This document shows positions 49,901 to 61,099 of a DNA stretch of 64,000 bases, piece after piece (within the stretch, counting starts at the first letter, position 1; the number at the start of each line of letters is the position of its first letter). This DNA is from Asterella californica. Lineage: Eukaryota > Streptophyta > Marchantiopsida > Marchantiales > Aytoniaceae. The position numbers were made by a program, and so were the translations under genes. The stretch covers positions 36,564,501 to 36,628,500 of the forward strand of contig JAYKYS010000002.1 of the NCBI GenBank assembly GCA_036924285.1, in the 5' to 3' direction. The notes beneath the pieces are model-generated. The model did not search any database, had not been told where the DNA came from, and saw nothing but the letters and a program-made list of their open reading frames with translations.

Positions 49901-50252
49901 TGATTACTTTGAACCAAGAATCTCATCGATCTGGAAAAGAAAAAGAAGATATGGACGCAGTTGAGAAACATAAGACTGAATATCCATGGAAGCAACCAGG
50001 AACCACGAGATATTCAAAATTTCTTGAAAGAAGATAAACAGAGAAAGAAGGCAGAGACATGGAACTTATGTGAAAGAGAAGTATCGGTTTTCCTTCGAGA
50101 AAGAAACTACGATGACAACAGAGAATCTGGAGCTCCAAACGATCCGGCAATTCGGAAGGAAGTGGAAGCTGAAGGTCGCGAGGGAAAGCTGGAGTCACTG
50201 AAGAAAAGAATGAAGATAAGCAGTACAAGCTTCAACAATTACATCCGATGAA
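49900..50252 (+). other. Charged open-frame segment, possible coding remnant
   Basis: A plus-strand frame of about 96 codons is rich in Lys, Arg and Glu (for example REVSVFLRERNYDDN and KEVEAEGREGKLESLKKRMK), while a second frame opens with MDAVEKHKTEYPWKQ and stops after 28 codons. The look is of a decayed charged protein, perhaps gag-like. No family can be named. Confidence 0.25.
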
Positions 50253-50420
50253 TGAACTCCTCCCTTTTCATCTTCGTTATTAAGAACATAAATGGGAGGA
50301 GATTCATGAAAGTTCTCTCGTGCGTGTAGACTTTGTTCATACTCTGTTTAAGAAAAGTGAAAATGACTAACATAAGGAATATCTAGCTCAACGTGTCTTG
50401 TCGTAGCTAATGCCTCAGGA

Positions 50421-50798
50421 TATAAAGGGGCAGCATTGCCTTGGCGTTAGTTCTACTATTACTTCTTCCCACTAGAAGATAGTATGCTGTAAGCTAAGAG
50501 TAAGGAAAACATGAGGCCTTACTATCTTGGCAAGCATCAACAAACTGAGGCTGCAAGTTTGTCAGCAGTTCATAGAGCTAGACACAACCTTTTACCCACA
50601 CTTAGCAACATGAAAACAAAATCCTCTACAATTCTTACGAAACGAGTGGCAGAAACAAGCCATCCTCCTGGCTATCATGAACACCTAAGCGAGGCACACA
50701 CAGCCAACTTGCAAGTGCAGGTATCCATATGTAATGAAGTATGTAGGAACTCTCCTGAATCTAGTGCTTCAAACAGATTGCATGAGACTCGCTACTGA
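50421..50798 (+). CDS. Hypothetical short gene behind a TATA-box-like promoter
   Basis: tataaa (50421-50426) lies 90 bp upstream of an ATG at 50511 that opens a 95-codon frame (MRPYYLGKHQQTEAASLS...). A possible 5' splice site (gtgcag/gtatcc near 50720) would shorten the coding exon to about 70 codons. A second open stretch at 50988-51206 could be a later exon but has no recognised features. I do not recognise the protein. It may be a non-coding or lineage-specific transcript. Confidence 0.3.
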
Positions 50799-51206
50799 AG
50801 CAAAAGGCACGAAATCATACCTTCTTTTCAAAAGGCATACTTTCTCATCAATCTAGAAACAAGTGCTTATCTTTAGTATCTCGAGCGAGGAAGGTCAGCC
50901 ACAATACTCGCAATCTACATCAGCTTTTAGAATTTGCCGAAAATTGATAAACATCTCAACTGAAAACCATGCAATATGATCTGGTTATCTTTCCTTGTAC
51001 TACCACCAGCAGTGTATGGAGGCATAATGAAAGCAAAGCACATACAAACGGCAAAGGGATTAGAAGAAGTAGAGTCTTTACACAGACCCGTCATGTTTCC
51101 GTTGTTTAGGTCCATGTTCACACACGCAGTAGAAATCAACGAACTCCTCAATCTCATGGAACGCCTTTGGCTGGGAAAAGTTGCTTATGGAATAATGGAA
51201 TCGTAA

Positions 51207-53994
51207 ACAAGAGAAAAGGATCAAGAAATTGGCCACATGATCATAAGGAAGCCCAGAATTCCTGAGCTTCTATGTGACATGTCGTAACTGTCTCATGACT
51301 GCCGAGTAAAAATATAAAAGGTTTATTCACAAAGCAAAAGGCAAGTTAACCAGAGAAGCACCAGTTCTCACTCATCCGAAGCTTCGGATTCAATCATTCA
51401 AAGCACCACAATCCGTAATGGTTGTTTTGACAACAACTTGACTGAAGTATAGCGAGCGTGGACGGTATTCTCCAGCTTGACAGTAGCCAGATCGGTACCT
51501 ACTCAGAATGGTTGGATTGATTCTTCTCCCAAGCACATGGATGCGTGAACTGACCTAAAACACAGGAAAAGTACTATGATCCAAAGAAAGCATCTTTTTA
51601 GTGAACGGGGATTCAAGCTACTATCGCTGGCGGTGGGGATCCGGATACCGCTGTAGCAAGCAAGCGAGGTGCTGAAGTATGTGATTACTTTACCTTGCAT
51701 ATATATCTTCAAAGCGTAAGCAGTTCCGATACTGGTTCTGAGTGAGAGGAGATCCTGCACCGTCTGATTGGAGTTTATGCAAACACATGAAGAGATCCTA
51801 CTTTTGTGATTCAGGCACGCAACAAGACAAACGAGTTCGAACGGTATCCCTTTCGATGGACTCGTAGATTCGTTGAGTACTAATGACCATGACAAGCACC
51901 GAAATACAAATGGCACCTAGACCTAAAGCAAGAATATTTCAGAGGTGGCTTCGATCTCATCTGAGTTCAGGAACGGTGGAGGATAGTCCTCTCATGAAAA
52001 GACAGGTGCGAATTGCTCGGTGGTAGATTGCCACGACCCAGTTCTTAACTTTCTCTCCTAAAGTTTTCTTCTTTTGGATCACGGCCTAAAGTGAATCATT
52101 GCCCGAAATAAATCAGTCCTCAAAAGTAGCATGCGTTCTGCACAAGTATTTGGGGGCCTTGGGCCTAAGCAGTGAACTAAACTAAGAAAACTAGCATGGC
52201 AGGAACTATGCACACAGATCAGAATGTCTAGTGTTTGTGAAAAGTCAAGTAACCGTAACATAGAGGAGTCGTGCTCAATGTGGCACATGATCGCTATTCG
52301 TGAGGTTATACATCTTACATTAGTTTCACAAGATAATTGCTTGCTGTCGGTTCAAGCAGCGTCACATGCATAAAACGGACAAGTGGCAGCTCAAAGTACA
52401 ATACATGCACGAGGGGAGGGCATGTAAGGTGTTCCAGATAAAGGGTCACCTCCACACACATGATATGAGGACCTAAGGGGGCTACATGTATAGCTGGATG
52501 GGCATCGAGCTCTAGTCAGGCTGGTTCCAGTGATTCTTCCGAGTTACAATTCGGATCCAAACATCCCAGAACCCAATAAAAGTAAACTGCACATGGGACT
52601 TTCAACTAGAACTAGTACTACGATCATAGATTCTCAACAGTCCCTTCGGATCAGCCGCTCATGGACTTATTCGGATCCAACAGTATTAAACTTTTATATA
52701 TATGTTCTGGAAGCAACTTTCAATGGTTGTCTTACCACAAGAGTTGTTGACAACTGGTGTGATAGATGTACTGTAGCAATCACGCTAACAACCTAGAACT
52801 TGGCTGATTCCGCCCATTTGGAGTCCATACCAGTGCAAGAGGATTTAGAAGAGAGCAAGAGCAGCTGCTGACTGCCCGTCTGTCTAAAGGATGAAAACTT
52901 GAACGAAGCAGACTAGGTCAATCTGGACGTACGGTAACAAGAAAGTGAATTGATGTATATGCTGAAGCTGGTTCGACGGCAGCAGAGCTCTTATCGATGT
53001 ACTTATACGGTGGTTGCTCGAGGCCAACAGATCTTGATTGAATCTCCGAGGGTAAAGTTCCACATGAGTTGATTAGTGTGGGATCTCTGCATACATTTGA
53101 CTGAATCCCGGTGTAAAGAAGAAGTAGTGCGTCGACGAAAACGACTCTGAGTACAGCGGTTAATTAGTACGGCAGCTGCTAGAAGACGACCGTCACGACG
53201 ATAAAGAAGGAGAAGTTCTGGACATAAGATAATTGCCTTGGCAGTCAAGAAAGGTCAGTCAGTGGCATCCAAGTAGATAATGATGGTGGCGGAAGTTAAC
53301 AGAAGAGAAGCGCTCATTCTCATTATGATGTATCCATCGGAACCGGATGGAGCTTAGGCCCAAACCCCCGTTAACCTACGGTGGAATAGAGACATGGATA
53401 GATACAGATACAAGGATAACGAGAACCGAACAGTGCGGGAGGAAAGTTACGGTGATCTCCATTCCCTTCCGGATCCATTCTTTAGGTGATCACGTAAACG
53501 TTGCGTTTCTTCACCGGGAGAAGCCACCGAAGAGAGAATAAAGTGGAAACCTTCCCTTAGGCTCCTACTTTCTAACACTGGCCCGCATGGATGAGTGAGG
53601 CAAGGCCGCTAGTCAAGCTACCGACTCACATCGCACCAACCCTTGGCGTCGGATCCTCGCAGTTGCTCATCATATATGTTGGTGGACCCTTCGAAAGAAA
53701 AGAACTGCATGCTCCCCATGAGCACGGATTTATCCTGATCCCGATTGGCTTGGCTCGGCTCGTCTCGGGCTCCAGACAAAAGAGTTCATTTCTCTCTCCA
53801 GGTCCAAAGCTCCATACATAAAAAGATCACATTCTGCCCGCAACAGAACAGAACAGACAGACAGTCGTATCATCGGTCTTGTCTCGTCTCCGGATCCTTG
53901 TTCTCTTCTCGCCTCGCCTCCAGTCCGAGGTATCGAGTGGAGCTATTTTGAATTTTTCTACGTTTTCTCTTTCTCTACGTGTTGTGGTGAAAAC
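51207..53994. other. Spacer leading to the XTH promoter
   Basis: GC is higher than in the 42-49 kb region. A 137-codon minus-strand frame (51503-51916) contains NSNQTVQDLLSLRTSIG, which faintly recalls the start of a leucine-rich-repeat ectodomain, but no repeats follow and splice signals are unconvincing. The last 250 bp before 53995 are pyrimidine-rich, as expected for a plant 5' UTR. Confidence 0.3.
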
Positions 53995-55701
53995 ATGACG
54001 ACGAGAAACCTGCCCGGACTTGTGCTCTTGCTCCTGATTTGTATGAACTTATACTCCGTTACCTCCCAAGATATTCCGCCCACTAGGAGCAGTGACTTCG
54101 CCAGCCAGTATACTGTCACCTGGAGTACGGATCACGTCCGAGTGGCGGCAGATGGCAGCGTTGCGCTTATACTCGATGCGGCGTCCGGTGCGTTACAATC
54201 TTACATCAGGAACAGCTGTGCCATAAATCTTGAAAGAACTGATTAGATTCTGCAGACATGCTAATTTGCCATCCCTCGCGAGTGAATTTCCTGGTGACTC
54301 GAAGAATGTCCAGGACTCGTTTAAATGTGGCGTGGGAGTATAGATGCCTGTGCGCGGATAGTGCTTGGTAACCATAGTATATCGGCACTCCCGGTTCACT
54401 GTGCGAGTGAAGTGTTTGTTTGAACCAGGTTCAGGATATGTTTCGAGGGAGATGTACACGTTCGGATATGTCAGTACTGAGATCAAGCTCGTGAGGGGAA
54501 ATTCTGCGGGAACTGTAACAGCCTACTTTGTAAGTAATGCAGCGGAGCCAAGTTCAGAGTCACCACAGTAAGGGTCTTAGACAATGCAGAATGAACCTTC
54601 ATTTCATAGTCGTGTATATATATAGCCTAGTGAGCGTTCTGTTTGAGTCATGCATGTGTAACTCTGAACGTAATCAGACTATCGTTACCATAGTCGGAAA
54701 TGATGAACTTTCTCCAAATTCAGTTGTCCTCCAGATTTTCAACTCAGCCTCATGGCTAATGGCTCCGGTTTTTGAAACTTTGGGGACTTGCAGCTTTCGT
54801 CTGATATGGACTCGCCCGATCACGACGAGCTGGATTTTGAATTCCTAGGAAACAAAAGCGGACAGCCTTACATTCTTCAAACCAATGTGTTTGCAAACGG
54901 AGTGGGAGGTCGTGAGCAGCGTCACTATCTGTGGTTTGACCCGTCCGCAGATTTCCACACTTACTCAGTGCTGTGGAACAAAAACATAATCATGTACGCC
55001 CCGCGCAGCTCCTCTCTTCCAAATTCTCCACCTACTTATTTCCGTAGATAGTCGGTTTGCCTTGCCGCCTTCAACATATGCTAAGTTGCTAACCAAATTG
55101 CAGAACGAGATATGAATGCACGTGGAGGACACTGTTTTCTGTCTTTGTTGAGAAGATGTACTATTCTGAAAAGCTACTTCTTGCAGTGAATGTTCTCCTG
55201 CGGCATACAGCGGCCATGAGATTTATGTTCCAGAAAAATGCATGCATGGGTGCCGTCTGTGCCGGACATGACTTGATTGCTGTTGTTGTGGTCATTCGTC
55301 TATTGTCCTACAGATTTTCGGTGGACTCGAAACCTATCCGGATATTCAAGAACAATGTGAGACTTGGTGTGGACTACCCGCATGTCAAGCCGATGGGAAT
55401 TTACTCCAGCCTCTGGAACGGAGAAGAGTGGGCTACCCGGGGTGGACTGGACAAGATAGATTGGAGTGTGGCTCCGTTTGTTGCATCTTACAGAGCCTTT
55501 ACCATCGACGCGTGCGAGAATACCAACGGCGCAGGAAACTGCGCTAACGCCAATGCATGGTGGGCAGGAGCTGCATACCAGGATCTAGAGGCGTCATATA
55601 AGACTGAACTTAATGAGGTGAAAAGAAACTACATGATTTACGACTACTGCACTGATCCAACAAGATATCCTACGGCCCCTCCTGAATGTGCCACAAACTA
55701 G
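53995..55701 (+). CDS. XTH: Xyloglucan endotransglucosylase/hydrolase (GH16 XTH)
   Basis: Model: join(53995-54187, 54429-54529, 54794-54993, 55314-55701), giving 293 residues, normal for the family. XTHs cut and rejoin xyloglucan chains in the cell wall during expansion. A signal peptide is clear ([19 protein letters not shown], cleavage probably after VTS near residue 25). The GH16 active site [10 protein letters not shown] is at 108-117 with nucleophile Glu110, Asp112 and acid/base Glu114. It is followed at once by the N-glycosylation sequon NKS (118-120), as in typical XTHs. Further family features are [38 protein letters not shown], and the C-terminal Cys-containing [15 protein letters not shown] and PPEC. 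Introns are 241, 264 and 320 bp, GT-AG and frame-preserving. Whether it acts as transferase or hydrolase cannot be told. Confidence 0.95.
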
Positions 55702-55937
55702 AGATTCTGAAGAGAGTTATGGCACCACGTTAAGGTTGAAACTCAGACTTTGGGGAGAAGTTAACCACTAGATTTTGCCGGGTAACTTTGACTCATTATT
55801 CTAGTACTATAGTCTTCATTTAAATATTTGATTCATCCATTCTCCCGAGATTGGATGTGTATTCTGAGGAGAATAGCAATTTATACTGGGTCTATATATG
55901 TCTCGTGAACCAGATTGAATAAGTCTCATCAGCTGTT

Positions 55938-56336
55938 CATTTACCAAGTTGAACGATGTTATGCACAATGTCATCTGGTCTGTTAGATTCAGTCTCTGAA
56001 GATTGGCCGCAACATCAGTGAATCAGTGTAGAGTGTAAAAAACAAGTCTCGACCTCCTGGTTCTCATGGGCGACCCCGGTACTCGTGAGCGGGTACTGCA
56101 GAGGTGGTGTAATCCGTGTAAGAGTAAAAGATCCACTCATTTACCAAGTTGAACGATGTTATGCACAATGTCATCTGGTCTGTTAGATTCAGTCTCTGAA
56201 GATTTGCCGCAACATCAGTGAATCAGTGTAGAGTGTAAAAAACAAGTCTCGACCTCCTGGTTTTCATGGGCGACCCGGGTACTCGTGAGCGGGTACTGCA
56301 GAGGTGGTGTAATCCGTGTAGGAGTAAAAGCTCCAC
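55938..56336. repeat. 200-bp tandem duplication
   Basis: Sequence from 55938 (catttaccaagttgaacgat) recurs from 56138, exactly 200 bp later, through ggtgtaatccgtgta and gagtaaaag. Only about four to five differences are visible (for example gattggccg versus gatttgccg), so the duplication is recent. It lies in the region downstream of the XTH stop. Confidence 0.92.
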
Positions 56337-57900
56337 GGCGAGAACAGCTCCAAAAAACAAACTATAACAAGAAGATTTGCCGCAACATAACAAGAGCTAC
56401 GAGGAAGCTAGCTGGTTTTCATTCCGCATGGGCGCTTCACACTGCATGACCGTTACCGTTGGTTTTCCTGGGATCGAAGGCAGTCAAACTTGGGCATCTA
56501 AGTGTTCCTATACATACATTTAACTTTCACACAAGAGCTAATATATATAGAAGTGTGACCTCACTGAAGCTGGGAAAGCTGGCCACCGACGGCGGCTTTG
56601 CTTGAATCAACGTCGAATTAGGCTTCAGCACTTGCATATAGTATGCTGCATGACCATGACCATGACCTTAATTCGGTATATTGTCAGATATCTTTGTTAG
56701 TTTATCATCAGGGTTGAGACAGATAAGAAATTTCACGACTCTTGTTCGGCAAGCGATCTAGAGCCTCAGCTTCCAGTATGGATTTCATGGTCTACATCTC
56801 TATCCTCAGGCTGCAAGAAAGAGAATCAACTGCAAGTGCAAGTTTTCTCTCATATATACCTTTCGACTTGCGGGAGAGAAACGGGTATTTATCTGAAGTG
56901 TTGTTCTCTTTAGCAGCCCTGCGGCACTGCAGCGTGTAGAAATTGGTTGCACGAATACAAATGCCGCTACAGCTAAACTTCGCTCATGAAGCATATGAAA
57001 CTTAATTGAAGCATGGATCTTATGTGAAGTTTGATATATATATATTGGTAAAGTTGTCAACAAAAGCAACTGCTCCTCTGGTCACCGGTATGTGTACATG
57101 TTCAGTTGCAGAACATTTCTGAACCATGGAAGATTTTGAATTCTACCGTTGCAATTGTTACTGGTTTCGTCGGAAAAGAGGTTTCTGAGCAGATGGGAAT
57201 TTCGAATTCGAAGATTACAGTAGATACACATTCGGTCCTGAACCGAATGTGTATGATAAATAATAACCGAATGTGTTTAAATAAATACCCAGTAAGTAGA
57301 TCTCATGATATCTGAAATGGCATCGAGGGTCAAAACGGTTCTCAGCATTGTAGAAGCTAACTGAGCTCAGGAGAAAAAGAACAGGTAGATCATTCTACGC
57401 CACGAAAATAAACTGGAATGATTCTTCACCACGAGCAAAAGTGACCGACTACTTTTTCTTGACTCCAGAAGTACCAAGTAAACAGGAACATTAAGTTCGT
57501 TTGTTTGGAGGCGAGAGATCCCCAGAATTTTACTCAGATAACCGCATCAAGGCAACAAAAAGAGGCTCCCCAACAAGACGATCCTACAGCACAGGTGACA
57601 ACGGCTCCCGCAGGGCAGTGGACACCTTCGGGCAGTGGACACCTTCAACAACGAACTGAAATATTAAGTTAGGGAAATGGTTAATTTAGTAAGGGTAAGA
57701 GCATCTCCACCGGAGTGCCTCGAGCTCTACGCTATTCCAAGATGTTCCATCGTATATATACTCGAAGCCGACTCTATGTTAGTGCCAAGAAGCTGGGATT
57801 GAACTTCATACTCTAAATTAGAGTTTTCTATAAAGTTACAGTATTCGGATATGCGATGAAAAGTTCCATTTCAGCCTTGGTAAGATGTATTTACTTGTTG
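56337..57900. other. Spacer downstream of XTH
   Basis: No gene supported. A 17-bp unit (gggcagtggacaccttc) is perfectly duplicated at 57613-57646. The word gatttgccgcaacat of the 200-bp duplication recurs once more near 56372, suggesting a shuffled partial copy. Confidence 0.4.
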
Positions 57901-58489
57901 TATCATTCTGTTGGTGCTTATTCGCCCTAGATCCACAGCAGATTGTATAATGAAATTTTCGGCTCTTGTGGTTTTCTGCCTCGGTTACGACTAGGGGAAA
58001 TTCGGTTCAGTGGCGAGAAAAACTGAAGCCACGATGGCAATCGATGCTGGTTCTTTTTTTCCTCCTCGCTCGCGCAAAAAAAGGATCTTTGTATCCGCCG
58101 ATTTTTCCTCCTCCTCGGGCGGTTAAAATTTTTTTCCCTCGTTCTTTCGCTCCACAGCAAGCCTGCGGGACCTCGTTTTTCCGGTACAGCCGCTGCGAAG
58201 GAGTATTTTCGTTCGGCCATTGCGACCGAATAAATTTATTAACTGTTTAAAAGAAGTGTTCTTTTGATGCAGCCGGTGCGAGGGAGTTTTCTCGTACACC
58301 AAAATATTTTCGGCCAAACAAAGAACACAAGTAGTGCTTCTGCGTACAGTTCAGAAGTAGTGTAAACTGTAATTTTGTTTCAGTAGTGTAAACAGACAGA
58401 AGGACGGGACGAAAGTTGTCCTCTGCTGCAAAACGTCTCAAACGTTTCCACTACGCTTCTGTTCCTTTACAGATAAGGATGAATACATT
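57901..58489. other. GC- and pyrimidine-rich segment
   Basis: Plus-strand pyrimidine-rich stretch. The sequence around agccgctgcgaaggagt (58189) and agccggtgcgagggagt (58271) is a diverged repeat about 80 bp apart. It may be promoter or leader sequence for the ORF at 58490. Confidence 0.3.
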
Positions 58490-58771
58490 ATGATGGAGCC
58501 ATGTTCCAGCCAAAATGGAGTAAATAGATTATTTTATTTTTTTTGGTTTTTATTTTTAGGCCTCTTTACGCTGTGGGGCTTTCTGCAGCCGTATGCTGCT
58601 GCCCTTGCACAGCATGAGTTCCCCCCCCCACCAGGAGGACTCGACCTCACGGCGCCCGAGCTACAGGCGGTTGGGGTAACCAACAAGCTATTGCTTGTTG
58701 GCAGGAGTAAATGGATTATTTGCCTGCACAACGTTTCTGTCTGTGTGACTGTATTCTACGACGAGACATAA
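58490..58771 (+). CDS. Hypothetical small secreted or membrane protein
   Basis: A 93-codon frame starts with two ATGs. It has a strong hydrophobic segment at about 14-40 (LFYFFWFLFLGLFTLWGFLQ...), consistent with a signal peptide ending at ALA, then QHEFPPPPGGLDLTAPELQAVG. An excellent 3' splice site (pyrimidine tract then ttacag at 58472) lies just upstream, so a 5'-UTR intron is possible; a 5' splice site near 58675 (ttgggg/taacc) could end the exon. A run of ten C lies at 58621-58630. The protein is not recognised. It could be independent of, or belong to, the adjacent Replitron-like locus. Confidence 0.3.
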   Translation: MMEPCSSQNGVNRLFYFFWFLFLGLFTLWGFLQPYAAALAQHEFPPPPGGLDLTAPELQAVGVTNKLLLVGRSKWIICLHNVSVCVTVFYDET

Positions 58772-58939
58772 GTTGGCGGTTTCTGTCTCGACTTGCACAT
58801 AAGAGAAAACCTAGGAATGATATTGTCTATTTCTCGAACACGACTGTCTGCAATGGACTATCACCAAAATAGACGGACAGTGCTCAATGCGGCAGTGAAG
58901 AAAACCATCACAGTGACCGACTGTACATAACTGGCCATC

Positions 58940-59165
58940 CACGCAAATATATTAAATATTATATTACCGGTCGTTCCCAGAAAGATTGCCTGCTCTCGAT
59001 ACAGAACCATCTGGTTCTCTCGGCCGTTCTCATCGATATTTGGCCGCTCCCGCCACAGCGCTGTCTGAAATTCCATTCCCATCGATATTACCTGCTACAC
59101 CGGTCCCTGGTCTTGTCCTCCGTCCCCAGCAATATTAGCCGCTGCTGCTACAGCACTGTCTGCAC
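58940..59165. repeat. Degenerate repeats next to the Rep relic
   Basis: Variants of cgatattnnccgctnc(c/t)gc and cacagc(g/a)ctgtctg occur around 59034-59066 and 59130-59162, with a partial copy (cgatattacctgctacacc) between. These GC-richer repeats lie downstream of the Rep reading direction and may be part of the same element. Confidence 0.45.
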
Positions 59166-59409
59166 GTAAAGGAGAGATCAGCTAGCAAAGAAGAAGGTTC
59201 AAACGCGCAAGTAGAAAGAAGCAATAAACTTACCTTCCGTTGCTCATTGTGCTGTCATGTCTCGAAGTAGAGCGCTGCAAAGAGGATTATACTCAAGAAA
59301 AGCTTGCACAGCTTCAAACAGTGAACAGACATCCATTGCTGGGAAAGCAGATCCAGCGACTGCTCCTTCTCTTCAAGAATTAGAATAGTGAAGTAACGCC
59401 GCCGATCCT

Positions 59410-60419
59410 CACTTGGAGAAAAAGATAGTATCGATATCCGTCATCGTGACAAGGTGTACGATGGATTTCCAAAGCGCCTCACTCACTGGGCTGTATACCA
59501 TTACCCATTAACCATTTGCAGGATGGAGCATACTTGCCAGACCAAACCATCGACCGAAGAGATGTGCGGAGGGTACTGCCTAGAGGATGACGGCACTTGT
59601 ACTTGTTGAACTGTAGAGTCCGCTGAAGAATATTGTTCGAGTTTAGTTCCGCCCTGTTCTTGGTTCTGCAGCACTCAGAAGTGTGAACAGCTCATCCCCA
59701 TCTGCAAGCATAGAATCACTAATATTTTTCATACAACATCGGTGATGTACCTCAGATTTATTCTTCATACGGTAGCCAACCATACCTACAAAGATACGAA
59801 GGCCCCTGTTATTCAGTCTCTTTACGCACACTTCACCCCCCAGTGGTCTACTACTTTCTTTCCAACCGAGGACAGTCACTAATCTGTTTTTAACATCAAT
59901 CGGGCTGGTCGCCTGTAAACATAAAATACCTTGAACGTGGAGATGTAATAATACTCCTTCCCGTTCCATCGAGATGAGCCCACTATCACACTCTTGTTGT
60001 AGAAAAGCACACAACGACCTCCAACAAGACAGGTCCAGGTCCTCACCAGTTTGACCGATCGTCACGGACGCTTCAAGACTCTTGAGGGAGATTGTTTTCT
60101 GGACCGAGGAAGAGGTGGATTGCGGCTTGTCGCATTTGCATCGATGAAAGAGAAAATGTTTACAACCTATCCTATAAACTCTAGTATTGACGGCTTTGCA
60201 TACACAAGTGAAACATGTAAACACAGAAGGAACTACAAGTTTCAGAAGCTTCTCGTCATCCTCGTGTCGGAGAAATTTCGGATAAGAGAACAAAGTAGAT
60301 GTGCTGTCCTTAAGGATGAGCCATAACTCTTCCGATTTAATATACAAAAAAAGTCCGATGATGCAGTGGAAGCATTCAGTAGCCCCCGAGAAAGCATACG
60401 ACAGTTTTACATAATCCAA
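59410..60419 (-). pseudogene. Replitron-type HUH (Y1) Rep endonuclease relic
   Basis: The longest frame (60419 to 59643, 258 residues) carries HLHVQG (159-164), an HUH motif in which two His coordinate metal, and GYRMKNK with YxxK Tyr216-Lys219, the expected nicking tyrosine. Around these the family pattern EREGVLLHLHVQGILCLQ, VKNRLVTVLGW, then KRLNNRGLRIFVGMVGYRMK and NISDSMLADGDELF matches the Rep proteins of eukaryotic Replitrons known from algae and other eukaryotes. At about 59670 the similarity jumps to another frame (TKNRAELNSNNILQR, later MVWSGKYAPSCKWLMGNG), then hits a stop at about 59479. This fits a frameshifted, decayed gene. Replitron Reps nick and rejoin single-stranded DNA in transposition. 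Helitron and geminivirus Reps differ in motif context. The N-terminal part is unclear. Confidence 0.75.
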
Positions 60420-60445
60420 ACCAGGAAGAAGGAATTCGGGTGGTT

Positions 60446-60820
60446 TTAAACAAAACGTCTATATAGACGTAGCTTCTGCTGAGGTATAGTTTGAGTTTCA
60501 GAAAATGAAAGGTAGCCGGAAGGGAGCAAAGGATGCGAGAGAATAGTCGTCAGGCGAGCAAATTTAAGCCCTTGGCATTTGTACTTTTCTATTTCGTGGA
60601 GGCAAACTGACCCGATAGAATGTAAGGACGGAGGTACTACCGACAGAGAGAGTGGAGCAGAGACATCAGAGGACCGAGACGGAGGCCTCGAAGGTACAAG
60701 CAAAGGACTATAAGGACAAGAAGATGAAAGTTGACTGGAAGATTTTTCATCATCGGAGACTATAATAACATTCTCATCATCAGGCATAGATAAATTATCA
60801 TCATGTGAATCGGTGAACAT
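60446..60820 (-). pseudogene. Probable N-terminal segment of the Rep relic
   Basis: A minus-strand frame directly upstream of the HUH frame is acidic and Ser/Pro-rich (DDENVIIVSDDEKSS, SRPPSRSSDVSAPLS), the kind of disordered start seen in Rep-encoding transposons. It ends at a stop 27 bp before the next ATG. A lost frame or an intron could join them; I cannot decide which. Confidence 0.35.
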
Positions 60821-61099
60821 TGCATGGAGAGTGGAGACAGAGTACCTGAAGCGCAGCTAGGTGTGGAAGAAGTGAAAAAAAATGTACCTGCACCAAAGTA
60901 GGCAAGGCGTCGACATGTAGCAGGTGTGGAAGCAGATGCTTCCATCTCTCCTCATACCGACAGCCAAAGCTTGTCCGAGCTGATCCACAAGCTTAGATCG
61001 TCCGTCACACTTCAAAGCAACGTGAGAAACGAAGACAGATGCAACCAACGCAGAGGACGACTCATCCGAGATCCACAACGCACCGGTAGAAGGAGCCTT

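Noticed and set aside
51503..51916. Minus-strand ORF recalling the N-terminal cap of a leucine-rich-repeat receptor
   Set aside because: Only one short segment is suggestive, no leucine-rich repeats or kinase follow on that strand, and splice signals are weak.
59643..60419. Helitron or endogenous geminivirus Rep as the source of the HUH motif
   Set aside because: No helicase domain or two-tyrosine motif is visible, as Helitrons would need, and sequence around the motifs does not follow the geminivirus Rep pattern; Replitron fits better.
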